Shown here: positions 16,587 to 25,118 of the stretch, in pieces
Layout of the letters: each line of letters opens with the position of its first letter
Numbering within the stretch: position 1 is the first letter of the stretch
DNA from: an uncultured Caulobacter sp.
GTDB lineage: Bacteria > Pseudomonadota > Alphaproteobacteria > Caulobacterales > Caulobacteraceae
Length of the DNA stretch: 48,331 nt
NCBI RefSeq assembly: GCF_937900395.1
Contig: NZ_CALCDX010000193.1
Span: 1 to 48,331 of the forward strand
Reading direction: 5' to 3'
Notes under the pieces: generated by a model
Told to the model about the DNA's origin: nothing
Databases searched by the model: none
The model's input: only the letters and a program-made list of their open reading frames with translations
Program-made: the position numbers and the translations under genes

Positions 16587-19000
16587 TTGGAGCCTTCGTC
16601 CTTCTTCGGCTCGGCGTTGGGCAGGGTCGCCAAGCTGTCGGGTTCGACCTTCAGATTGGCGTCCTTCATGCGGTTGGCGCCTTCCGGCGGCTTGGCGATC
16701 TTGAAGGTGGTCGGGACGATCGCGCCTTCGTAGACGTTGTTGCCGCGATCGGCGTCGGCCGTCTCCCACAGCGGGTCGATCTGCGCGCCCTTCAGCTGCT
16801 TGGTCGAGACATACTGCCAAGTGACCTGCTTGGAGCTCTTGCGCCAGATCTCGGCCGGAATGCGAACCGTCTCCGAGGAGCCGTCGGCGAAGTCCATCTT
16901 CAGGATCACCGGCATCACCAGGCCGCCGATGTTGCGGAAGGTGAAGCGATAGATGTTGTCCTTGAAGTCCTGGGCGGCCAGCTCTTCCGGTGTCAGGTCC
17001 TCGCGCGCCGACTTGGCCTTCTTGCGAGCGCTGTCGAACACCGCGAACTCGTCGTTCGCGTTATAGAAGTCGCGCGTCTTGGGATCGAGCTCGACGACCG
17101 TGGGCGCCTTGTTGTTCGCGGCGGTGCGCGATTCCGGCTCCTTGGCGCGCTCGGCCTTGCGAACGGAGGCCTCGGCGTCGGGATCGCCGCTGTCGAGGCG
17201 ACCTTGGACGATCTTGTCCAACGCGATGTCGACGTGATCGGTCGAATAGAACCAGCCGCGCCAGAACCAGTCGAGATCGATGCCCGAAGACTCTTCCATC
17301 GTGCGGAAGAAGTCATACGGGGTCGGGTGCTTGAACCGCCACCGGTTCGAATATTCCTTGAAGGCGCGATCGAAGAGCTCGCGGCCCATGATCGTCTCGC
17401 GCAGGATGACCAGCGCGGTGGCGGGCTTGGAGTAGCCGTTCGGGCCAAACTGGATCACCGAGTCCGACTGAGTCATCAGCGGCACCTGGTCTTGGCTGAC
17501 CATGTACTCGACGATGTCCTTGGGCTCGCCGCGACGCGCCGGGAACTTCTTGTCCCACTGCACTTCGGCCTGGAACTCGAGGAAGCTGTTGAGGCCTTCG
17601 TCCATCCAGGTCCACTGACGCTCGTCGGAATTGACGATCATCGGGAAGTAGTTGTGGCCCACCTCGTGGATCACCACGCCGATCAGGCCGTACTTGGCGC
17701 GTTCGGTGTAGGTGAGGGCGCCGGTCTTCTTGTCCTTCACCGGCCGCGGGCCGTTGAAGGAAATCATCGGATATTCCATCCCGCCGACCGGGCCGTTGAC
17801 CGATTGGGCCACCGGATAGGGATAGGCGAAGGTGAAGTCCGAATAGACCTTCAGGGTGTGGGCGATCGACTTCGTCGAATAGGCGTCCCACAGCGGGCGG
17901 GCTTCCTTCGGGAAGAAGGACATGGCCATCACCACCGGGTGCTCGGCCTTGGCGTCTTCCTGCTTCACGCCCAGGGCGTCCCACACGAACTTGCGCGAGC
18001 TGGCCCAACCGAAGTCGCGAACGTTGCTGGCCTGGAAGACCCAGGTCTTCTCGGTCTTGGCCTTGCCCTTTTCGGCCGCCAGGGCCTCCTCGGGCGTCAC
18101 GACATAGACCGGTTCGCTGGCGGTGCGGGCCTTGGCCAGACGATCACGCTGGGCCTGCGAAAGCACCGCGGCGGGGTTCTGCAGCACGCCGGTGGCGGAC
18201 ACCACGTGGTCCGACGGCACGGTCAGGGCCACGCGGTAGTCGCCGAATTCCAGCGTGAACTCGCCCGAGCCGAGGAAGGCCTTGTTGTGCCAGCCCTCAT
18301 AGTCCGAATAGACGGCCAGGCGGGGGAACCACTGGGCGCCCTCGTAGATGCAGTTGCCATCCTCGCCCTTGCCGGTGAAGCATTCGTAGCCGCTGCGGCC
18401 GCCGACCACCTTGTTCTCGACCATGGGGAGGGACCATTCGATCGTGAACTTGGTCTCGCCGCCATTGGCCCGCACGGCGGCCGGCAGGTCGACGCGCAGC
18501 AAGGTGTCGACGACGGTGAACTTCAGAGGACGGCCCGAGGCGTCCTTCACAGACTTGATCGTGAAGCCGCCTTCCCACTCCTTGAGGCGCTGGATGCGGC
18601 GCACCTGGCCCAGGCTCATCGACTCGCCAGAGACGGTCTCGGTCATCTTGCTGATCGAGTCGCGCTTGTAGTCCTGGTCCAGCAGCAGCCACAGATAGGG
18701 CAGGTTGTCGGGCGAGTTGTTGCGATAGGTGATCGTCTCGCGACCGGTCAGGGTCTTGGTGTCTTCGTTCAGCCGCACGGCGACGTCGTAGTCGACCTTC
18801 TGCTGCCAGTAGCGATAGCCGGGCGCGCCCGAGGCGTTGCGGTAGTCGGTCGGGGTCGGCCAGTCCTCGCCCTCCAGCTGGCGGAACTTGTCCTCGAACG
18901 GCGCCTTGGTCTGCTTGATGGCGTCGGCGTGAGCGACAGAAGCGGCGAGCGCGGCCGCGATGACGCCGGCCACGGCGTAACGGATGGAACCCTTGGACAA
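16583..19000 (-). CDS. M1 family zinc metallopeptidase, exported
   Basis: The product is 805 residues starting at a TTG codon with a good ribosome site (GAGGGG) 6-7 bases upstream, giving signal peptide SKGSIRYAVAGVIAAALAASVAHA. The gluzincin site is intact: HEVGH at residues ~445-449, the third zinc ligand Glu at ~468 in WMDEGLN (HExxH-x18-E), and the exopeptidase-type GGMEY at ~406-410. The family removes N-terminal residues from peptides; the signal peptide places it in the periplasm. It lies between a TonB receptor upstream and the coupled DUF6702 gene, which suggests peptide import followed by periplasmic hydrolysis. Confidence 0.92.
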   Translation of the reverse strand: MSKGSIRYAVAGVIAAALAASVAHADAIKQTKAPFEDKFRQLEGEDWPTPTDYRNASGAPGYRYWQQKVDYDVAVRLNEDTKTLTGRETITYRNNSPDNLPYLWLLLDQDYKRDSISKMTETVSGESMSLGQVRRIQRLKEWEGGFTIKSVKDASGRPLKFTVVDTLLRVDLPAAVRANGGETKFTIEWSLPMVENKVVGGRSGYECFTGKGEDGNCIYEGAQWFPRLAVYSDYEGWHNKAFLGSGEFTLEFGDYRVALTVPSDHVVSATGVLQNPAAVLSQAQRDRLAKARTASEPVYVVTPEEALAAEKGKAKTEKTWVFQASNVRDFGWASSRKFVWDALGVKQEDAKAEHPVVMAMSFFPKEARPLWDAYSTKSIAHTLKVYSDFTFAYPYPVAQSVNGPVGGMEYPMISFNGPRPVKDKKTGALTYTERAKYGLIGVVIHEVGHNYFPMIVNSDERQWTWMDEGLNSFLEFQAEVQWDKKFPARRGEPKDIVEYMVSQDQVPLMTQSDSVIQFGPNGYSKPATALVILRETIMGRELFDRAFKEYSNRWRFKHPTPYDFFRTMEESSGIDLDWFWRGWFYSTDHVDIALDKIVQGRLDSGDPDAEASVRKAERAKEPESRTAANNKAPTVVELDPKTRDFYNANDEFAVFDSARKKAKSAREDLTPEELAAQDFKDNIYRFTFRNIGGLVMPVILKMDFADGSSETVRIPAEIWRKSSKQVTWQYVSTKQLKGAQIDPLWETADADRGNNVYEGAIVPTTFKIAKPPEGANRMKDANLKVEPDSLATLPNAEPKKDEGSK

Positions 19001-19092
19001 GTTCAGCCCCTCAATTCAGAACCCTGATGAACCCCGGCGACACCTTGGCCAGGACGGTGGGGGAAATCATCCCTTTTTTCCGTCTGGAGGCG

Positions 19093-21090
19093 TCAGAAGT
19101 TGATCTTGATCCCGGCGCGCACAGCCCGCGGTTCCACGGGGTGGAAATGCACGTCCTCGATCCCGGCCGCCGGCTCGCCGGGCAGCCGCGAGGCGTAGAG
19201 ATAGGCGATGTCGTCGCGCTTGCTGTTGGTCAGGTTCAGCACTTCGACCATCAGGCTGGCGCGGCCCAGGTCCTGGACGAACAGGGCGTTGACCAAGCTG
19301 GTCGGGCGCGAACGGACTGAGTTGTCCTCGACCAGCGGCGCGCCGCCCAGGCGGCGATAGGTCAGCGACAGGGTAGAGCCCTTCACCGGCGTCCAGTTGG
19401 CGCCGGCGGACAGCACCGAGCTTACCGCGTTGGGAATGTGGTCGCCCTCCGGCGGATCGTCCGCGAACCGCGCGTGGGTGGCGGCATAGGCGGCGGTGAA
19501 GCCCACGCTGGAAGTCGGACGCCAATCAGCCAGCAACTCCACGCCTCGCCGGCGCGTCGCGCCGCTGGCCTCGGTGAAACCGGCGTCGCCGACATAGACG
19601 AGCTCGGAGTCCACCCGCAGAGCCCAGGCGGCGGCGGTCAGGGTCAAGTCGCCGCGTTTCCAGCGCAGGCCAAGCTCCGCGCCGTCGGTGGGCGACAGCA
19701 GCGGCGCCCGCTCGGCCGTCTCACCGGTGACCGGGTCAACCGTGATCACCGCGCCGCGCGCGTCGTTGGAATGGAAGCCGCGCCCGGCGTCCGCATAGAG
19801 CTCGAAGGTCTTGGAAACCCGCCAGGCCAGGGTCAGCTTGGGGCTTACCTGCAGGTCGCTGACGGTCCCGGCGTTACGCGGATCGCCGGCGTCGACGTCC
19901 GCGCCCATGGCGTCCGCGCGCAGGCCGAAGGTCGCGTCCACCTTGCCAAACCGCCGGGAGGCCTCGCCCCACAGCGCCGTCGACCATTCGGTGAGCGCGT
20001 CCTGGCGCACCGTCGCGCGACGGACCCGCGCGGTGGTGCGGTAGAGGCCGACCTTGCCGATGTCGTCCACGCGCGCCGAGGCGCCTGTACGCGCGTTCCA
20101 GCTGTCGCCGAGGCTCCAGCGCTTGATCAAGGAGCCGCCATAGACCCAGCGACGATCAACCTGTTCGAACTGGTCGCCGTTGACCGGATCGTCCAGGAAG
20201 TAGGTGAAGTTCGAGTAGAGATCGAGCGTGTAACGCTGGACATAGACGACAGCATCCAGCCCGCGCAGCAGGTCGCGGCGCCGCGCCGACAGGATGTAGC
20301 GCGAGGTGTTCCCGCCATCGGTCGCATCGATCGCGTCCAGGCGATCCAGGACGCCGGCCTCGACCGCCCGGCGCGGGATCTGGTCGGTGGCGTTCCACTT
20401 GGCGTCATAGGCGAGGGCGGTGACGGACCAGCCACCCGCCAGCGCGCGGCCCAGCAGGTTGGTCTTCCGGAGGTCCTCGGGATTCGTCCACGCGCCGCGC
20501 GCCGTCAAGAGATCCGCGGCGACCAGCACATTGTCGGTCAGCGCTTTGGAGCCGACGGCGCGATAGTAGTCGTTCTCGCCCGCCCAGGCCTGCAGGCCGT
20601 CGCCGTGCAAGTGGTCGGCGGTCTCGAAGGCGACCGCGCCGGCGGTGGCGAAGTCGCCGTTCTCGGCCGAGTAGGGGCCCTTCTTGAAGCCAATGTCGTG
20701 GACGAACTCGGGCGTCAGCAGGTTGAGGTCCAGATAGCCTTGGCCGTGGCCGTGCGAGGGCAGGTTCAGCGGCACGCCGTCCAGCGACGCGGCCAGGTCC
20801 GTGCCGTGGTCCAGGTTGAAGCCGCGCAGGAAGTACTGGTTGGCTTTGCCCGCGCCGGAGTGCTGGGTCGCGGCGAGGCCTGGCACCGCCTCGATCAGTT
20901 CGCCGGGGCGAAGCAGGGGGCGGACGGCGAAGTCCGCGTAGGCGATGCGTCCCTCGCTGGCCGAGGTCGCGCGGCCCAGGTCGTTGGCGCGCCGCCCCCA
21001 GACCGAGATCGCCTCGACCTCCTGGGCTTGAGCGAAGGCCGGAAGTGAAATGGCCAGCAGCAGGGCCAGCGAGGAAACAGAACGCGCCAT
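19093..21090 (-). CDS. TonB-dependent receptor
   Basis: The product is 665 residues with signal peptide MARSVSSLALLLAISLPAFAQA and a plug domain with a short TonB-box-like EAISVWG. Plug motifs RPGELIEAVPGLAATQHSGAGKANQYFLRGFNLDHGTD and SHGHGQGYLDLNLLTPEFV are typical of a widespread receptor subfamily. The barrel ends with VRAGIKINF (terminal Phe). It is the first of three genes with the M1 peptidase and DUF6702, and lies 47 bases downstream of the UDP-glucuronate decarboxylase gene on the same strand. No strong ribosome site precedes the ATG. Ligand unknown; peptides are the contextual guess. Confidence 0.9.
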   Translation of the reverse strand: MARSVSSLALLLAISLPAFAQAQEVEAISVWGRRANDLGRATSASEGRIAYADFAVRPLLRPGELIEAVPGLAATQHSGAGKANQYFLRGFNLDHGTDLAASLDGVPLNLPSHGHGQGYLDLNLLTPEFVHDIGFKKGPYSAENGDFATAGAVAFETADHLHGDGLQAWAGENDYYRAVGSKALTDNVLVAADLLTARGAWTNPEDLRKTNLLGRALAGGWSVTALAYDAKWNATDQIPRRAVEAGVLDRLDAIDATDGGNTSRYILSARRRDLLRGLDAVVYVQRYTLDLYSNFTYFLDDPVNGDQFEQVDRRWVYGGSLIKRWSLGDSWNARTGASARVDDIGKVGLYRTTARVRRATVRQDALTEWSTALWGEASRRFGKVDATFGLRADAMGADVDAGDPRNAGTVSDLQVSPKLTLAWRVSKTFELYADAGRGFHSNDARGAVITVDPVTGETAERAPLLSPTDGAELGLRWKRGDLTLTAAAWALRVDSELVYVGDAGFTEASGATRRRGVELLADWRPTSSVGFTAAYAATHARFADDPPEGDHIPNAVSSVLSAGANWTPVKGSTLSLTYRRLGGAPLVEDNSVRSRPTSLVNALFVQDLGRASLMVEVLNLTNSKRDDIAYLYASRLPGEPAAGIEDVHFHPVEPRAVRAGIKINF

Positions 21091-21137
21091 AGCCGGCTGT
21101 TACTGAGGGGGGCGGGCCGGTGCAAGGCTTGGCTTTA

Positions 21138-22085
21138 TCAGGCCGCCTTCAGTAGGCCCTCAAAGTACTCAATGGTCTTCATCAGACCCACCTTCAGCGG
21201 CGCGGTCGGCGTCCAGTCCAGATGCTGCTTGGCCAGGGTGATGTCGGGCTGCCGCTGGCGCGGGTCATCCGAGGGCAGGGGACGGTGGACGATTTCGGAC
21301 GGACTGCCCGTCAGTTCCACGACCATCTCGGCCAACTGCTTCATCGTGAACTCGACGGGGTTGCCCAGGTTGATCGGCCCCGTGACCTCGTCCCCGGTGT
21401 TCATCAGCCGGATCAGGCCGTCGACCAAGTCGTCCACATAGCAGAACGACCGCGTCTGGGTTCCGTCGCCGTACAGCGTGATGTCCTCGCCCTTCAGAGC
21501 CTGGACGATGAAGTTGGACACCACCCGCCCGTCGTTGGGATGCATGCGCGGGCCGTAGGTGTTGAAGATCCGCGCGACCTTGATGCGCAGCTTATGCTGG
21601 CGCCAGTAGTCGAAGAACAGGGTCTCGGCGCAGCGCTTGCCCTCGTCATAGCACGAGCGGATTCCGATCGGATTGACGTTGCCCCAATAGCTCTCGACCT
21701 GGGGATGGATCGTCGGATCGCCATACACCTCCGAGGTCGAGGCCTGCAGGATCTTGGCCTTCACGCGCTTGGCCAGGCCCAGCATGTTGATCGCGCCGTG
21801 GACGCTGGTCTTGGTCGTCTGCACCGGGTCGAACTGGTAGTGCACGGGGCTGGCTGGGCAGGCCAGATTGTAGATCTGATCGACCTCGACATAGAGCGGC
21901 ATGGTCACGTCGTGGCGCAGCAGCTCGAAGCGCGGATTGGACAGGTTCTGCGCCACGTTCAGGCGCGAGCCGGTGTAGTAGTTGTCGACGCAGAGCACCT
22001 CGGCGCCGCTTTCGAGCAGCCGGTCGCACAGGTGCGATCCGACGAAGCCCGCGCCGCCCGTCACGAGAATTCTCTGCGTATGCAT
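21138..22085 (-). CDS. UDP-glucuronate decarboxylase (UDP-xylose synthase), extended SDR
   Basis: The product is 315 residues, the normal length for a bacterial UXS. The nucleotide-binding GGAGFVGSH (residues 10-18), the ASTSEVYGDP catalytic loop with Glu119, the Tyr146-x3-Lys150 pair (SCYDEGK) and the HRPLPSDDPRQRQPDI substrate motif are all visible; the SEVYGDP motif distinguishes UXS from epimerases. It oxidises and decarboxylates UDP-glucuronate to UDP-xylose in the cytoplasm for surface polysaccharide. It is divergent from the ABC operon. The upstream region holds copy 2 of the shared promoter module, oriented toward the ABC genes. Confidence 0.9.
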   Translation of the reverse strand: MHTQRILVTGGAGFVGSHLCDRLLESGAEVLCVDNYYTGSRLNVAQNLSNPRFELLRHDVTMPLYVEVDQIYNLACPASPVHYQFDPVQTTKTSVHGAINMLGLAKRVKAKILQASTSEVYGDPTIHPQVESYWGNVNPIGIRSCYDEGKRCAETLFFDYWRQHKLRIKVARIFNTYGPRMHPNDGRVVSNFIVQALKGEDITLYGDGTQTRSFCYVDDLVDGLIRLMNTGDEVTGPINLGNPVEFTMKQLAEMVVELTGSPSEIVHRPLPSDDPRQRQPDITLAKQHLDWTPTAPLKVGLMKTIEYFEGLLKAA

Positions 22086-22180
22086 GGCGCGATTGGCCTC
22101 CCCGGGGACTCACGTCGAATCCGGTTGTAACGCGCCGCTGGTCGCGTCTCCAAGATCGGCTTTCGTGAGCGGCCGCGGCA

Positions 22181-22226
22181 AGGTGACGTTTGTCATGTCG
22201 GCCCGGTGACGGGCGGCACTGATACG
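22181..22226 (+). promoter_or_regulatory. Shared promoter module, copy 2 (in front of the ABC/two-component operon)
   Basis: Positions 22181-22201 are identical to 16047-16067. The core palindrome TGACGTTTGTCA lies at 22184-22195, GTGAC at 22206-22210 (10-base gap) and GGCACTGATACG at 22215-22226 (19 bases after the core), reproducing the arrangement at copy 1. The ATPase ATG follows 48 bases later. Because the palindrome is used in opposite orientation at the two sites while the downstream elements keep register, it behaves like the binding site of a dimeric regulator; the LuxR-type regulator of this operon is the best candidate. Confidence 0.72.
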
Positions 22227-22274
22227 TCGCGCCGGACGCGAGCATGTTGGCCTCGACAACGAGGGAAACCAACC

Positions 22275-23204
22275 ATGTCAGCGAACCCATCCCGGACGCC
22301 CGTCGGACTTTTGAGCCAAGTCATCAAGCGACGGGGCTCGACCCTGGCGCTGGACGGCCTGGACCTGATCATCCGCTCCGGCCAGTGCGTGGCCCTGCTG
22401 GGCCCCAACGGCGCCGGCAAGAGCACCAGCGTGGCGCTGCTGACGGGTCGTCTGAGCCCCGACGCCGGCCAGGCGCGCCTGTTTGGCGGCGATCCGCGAG
22501 ACCTCGCGACCCGTGGCCGCATGGGCGTCATGCTGCAGGAGACGGGCCTGCCGCGCACCCTGACCGTTCGCGAGCAGGTCGACCTGTTCAGCAGCTACTA
22601 CCGCCAACCTCGCCCCCTGCGAGAGACCCTGCAACTGGCCGGGCTCGACGGCCTGGAGCGCCGACGCTGTGGGGCGCTGTCAGGCGGCCAGCAGCGCCGG
22701 GTCCAGTTCGCCCTGGCGATCTGTGGCCGTCCGGACTTCCTGGTCCTGGACGAGCCGACGACCGGCATGGACATCGACGCCCGCCGGGCGCTGTGGTCGG
22801 CCGTTCGCGCCGAGATCGCCCGAGGCGCGTCGGTTCTGCTGACGACCCACCACCTGGACGAGGCCGAGGCCCTGGCCGACCGCATCGTCGTCATCGATCA
22901 TGGTCGCGTCATCGCCGACGGCACGCCCGAGGCGATCAAGAGCCAAGTCTCGGCGGTCGCGATCCGCTGCCGCACCCGCCTCGCCGACGCGGACTTGGCC
23001 GGCCTGGCCCGCGTGACCGGCGTCAGCCGCGACGGCGGCCGTGTCACCCTGCTGACCACGTCCGCCCCGGCCACCCTGCGCGAGCTGCTGGCTCGCGACG
23101 AAACCATCGATGACCTGACCGTCGCCGGCGCTTCGCTGGAAGACGCCGTCACCCGTCTCGTCCAAGCCGGCGCGCCGGCCCAACGTCAAACCGAGGTCGC
23201 CTAA
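22275..23204 (+). CDS. ABC transporter ATP-binding protein
   Basis: The product is 309 residues from the ATG at 22275, which has GAGGGA upstream. The frame extends to 22206, but that part overlaps the promoter module. Walker A GPNGAGKS is at residues 43-50, signature LSGGQ at 135-139, Walker B FLVLDE at 155-160 and an H-loop in LLTTHHLDEAEA. Domain order and the C-terminal regulatory extension fit exporter-type ATPases (DrrA/CcmA-like) paired with ABC-2 permeases. It is the first gene of a four-gene operon with only one base to the permease start. Confidence 0.94.
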   Translation: MSANPSRTPVGLLSQVIKRRGSTLALDGLDLIIRSGQCVALLGPNGAGKSTSVALLTGRLSPDAGQARLFGGDPRDLATRGRMGVMLQETGLPRTLTVREQVDLFSSYYRQPRPLRETLQLAGLDGLERRRCGALSGGQQRRVQFALAICGRPDFLVLDEPTTGMDIDARRALWSAVRAEIARGASVLLTTHHLDEAEALADRIVVIDHGRVIADGTPEAIKSQVSAVAIRCRTRLADADLAGLARVTGVSRDGGRVTLLTTSAPATLRELLARDETIDDLTVAGASLEDAVTRLVQAGAPAQRQTEVA

Positions 23205-23205
23205 C

Positions 23206-23952
23206 ATGTCCGCCCTGCACACCCTGGCTATCTATGGCCGTGAAGCGCGCGCCCAGATTCTCTCTACGGCGCGCACGCCCCAGTTTGTCATTCCCAGCGT
23301 CATCCTGCCGCTGTTCTTCTACGGCGTGATGGGGCTCGGCCTCAGCAAGGGACGTGAGGAGGTCGCGCACTTCATGCTGGCCAACTACGTGATCTTCGCC
23401 GCCATCGCGCCGGCCATGTTCGGCTTTGGCGCGGCCGTCGCGGCGGAGCGCGAGGCCAAGCTCATCGAGCTCAAGCAGATCGCGCCGCTGCCCGCCGGCG
23501 GCTACCTGGCTGGCAGGCTCGCCGCCGCCTTGGCCCTGATCGCGCTGTCGGTGTTGCTGCTGGGCGGCCTGGCCTGGTTCGGCGGCGTGCGGATGGACAG
23601 CTGGCGCTGGGGCGCGACCCTGGGTCTGGGCCTGGCGTCGACCGTTCCGTTCGCCATGATCGGCCTGAACATCGGCCTGCGCATGGGCTCCCAAGGCGCG
23701 ACCGCGGTCGCCAACCTGGTCTTCCTGGCCTTCTCCCTGTTCGGCGGTCTTTGGATCCCGCTCAGCGCGATGCCCGGGTGGTTCGGCGACATCGCCAAGC
23801 TGACGCCATCCTACTATCTCGGGCAACTGTCCCAGATGCTGTCGGGGACGCAGCCGATGGCGAACGTCGAGCACCATGTGTCAATCCTGGTCGCCATGAC
23901 CCTGGCCGCCGTCATCGGCGCCTGGATCGGCTGGCGTCGTCGGGCGGCTTGA
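23206..23952 (+). CDS. ABC-2 type transporter permease
   Basis: This 248-residue integral membrane protein has about six hydrophobic segments and an amphipathic N-terminus. The C-terminal region LAFSLFGGLWIPLSAMPGWFGDIAKLTPSYYLGQL is the ABC-2 permease signature. It starts one base after the ATPase stop and ends two bases before the kinase start. With the ATPase it should form an exporter. Similar ABC pairs next to DesK/DesR-like two-component systems often handle antimicrobial or lipid-active compounds; here the substrate is unknown. Confidence 0.92.
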   Translation: MSALHTLAIYGREARAQILSTARTPQFVIPSVILPLFFYGVMGLGLSKGREEVAHFMLANYVIFAAIAPAMFGFGAAVAAEREAKLIELKQIAPLPAGGYLAGRLAAALALIALSVLLLGGLAWFGGVRMDSWRWGATLGLGLASTVPFAMIGLNIGLRMGSQGATAVANLVFLAFSLFGGLWIPLSAMPGWFGDIAKLTPSYYLGQLSQMLSGTQPMANVEHHVSILVAMTLAAVIGAWIGWRRRAA

Positions 23953-23954
23953 CC

Positions 23955-25118
23955 ATGGGCTCCTGGGCGCGCGACACCGATCGGATGAACAAGGATCCGT
24001 CGACTTCGCTAGAGGGCGCGAGTGAGCGCTCCGCCCGGGCGTCAGCCGCGCCAGGGCGCGCCTACCAGGCTCGCTGGCACCTGATCTGGCTGATCTATGT
24101 TCCGTTCTACTTCCTGAGCTGGCTCTATCGGAAGCCTGGCCCCATCGAGATCGCGGCGTCACTCGCAGGGGCGGCGGGCTTCCTGGCCCTTTTCTGGTGG
24201 ATCTGGCGCCAGCGGGGCCCGCCGATGCTCTGGCAGGTGATCCTGATCTTCTGCCTGGGTGTGGCGCTCTCGCCCTTCAAAGTCGGCTGGAGCGTCTACA
24301 CCATCTACGCGATGTCCTTCGCCGCGCGCATGGCCCCACGGGGCGTGGCGATCCGGACGATGATCGCTCTTGAGCTGGCGTTGCTCGCGCTCTGGCCCTT
24401 GTTGCAGGCCCATAGCTTGTCGGCGTGGGTGTCGGGCCTGATCTTCGGCGTGGTCGTCGGCTTCGCCAGCCTCATGCAGACCGACATGGAGCGCAAGAAC
24501 CAGGAGCTCGCCGTCGCCCACGAGGAGGTCCGCGCCCTGGCGACGACCGCCGAGCGTGAGCGGATATCCCGCGACCTCCACGACCTCTTGGGCCACACCC
24601 TGACCCTGGTCGCGATCAAGGCCGAGTTGGCCGCGCGTCTGGTCAGCCGAGACGCCGACGCGGCCGAGCGCGAGATGCAGGCGGTCGCCGCCGCCGCGCG
24701 CGAGGCGCTCAGCGAGGTCCGGACGGCGGTGGTCGGCATGCGAGGCGCGTCTCTCGCGTTCGAGCTGGACAAGGCCCGCCAGGCCCTGGCGGCCGCGAAT
24801 GTGAAGGCCGAAATCTCCGCCCTGACGGTCGACGGCCATCCAGCCCAGGAGGCGGTGCTGGTCATGGCCTTGCGCGAGGCGGTCACGAACGTGATCCGGC
24901 ATTCGAGCGCCACGCGGTGCGAGATCCGCCTGGAGCCCAATGCGTCCTCTCTGGTGCTCACCGTCTCCGACGATGGCGTGGGCGGCAAGATCGCGGAGGG
25001 CTCGGGCCTGAAGGGCATGCGCGCCCGGCTGGCGGCCATTGGCGGCAGCCTCAAGATCAAATCCGACAAGCGGGGCGCCAGCCTTGTCGCCACAGCGCCT
25101 TTGGAGGCCGCGTCATGA
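23955..25118 (+). CDS. DesK-like sensor histidine kinase (HisKA_3 family)
   Basis: The product is 387 residues from the ATG at 23955, two bases after the permease stop; an alternative start is 10 codons later. The first ~175 residues hold four to six membrane segments with almost no periplasmic domain, as in intramembrane or membrane-state sensors. A linker helix leads to the HisKA_3 phosphorylation motif RDLHDLLGHTLT with His209. The HATPase domain follows (REAVTNVIRHS N-box, DDGVGG and GSGLKGMRARL G-boxes). Its stop overlaps the regulator start (ATGA). It probably senses the membrane or the exporter's state. Confidence 0.92.
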   Translation: MGSWARDTDRMNKDPSTSLEGASERSARASAAPGRAYQARWHLIWLIYVPFYFLSWLYRKPGPIEIAASLAGAAGFLALFWWIWRQRGPPMLWQVILIFCLGVALSPFKVGWSVYTIYAMSFAARMAPRGVAIRTMIALELALLALWPLLQAHSLSAWVSGLIFGVVVGFASLMQTDMERKNQELAVAHEEVRALATTAERERISRDLHDLLGHTLTLVAIKAELAARLVSRDADAAEREMQAVAAAAREALSEVRTAVVGMRGASLAFELDKARQALAAANVKAEISALTVDGHPAQEAVLVMALREAVTNVIRHSSATRCEIRLEPNASSLVLTVSDDGVGGKIAEGSGLKGMRARLAAIGGSLKIKSDKRGASLVATAPLEAAS

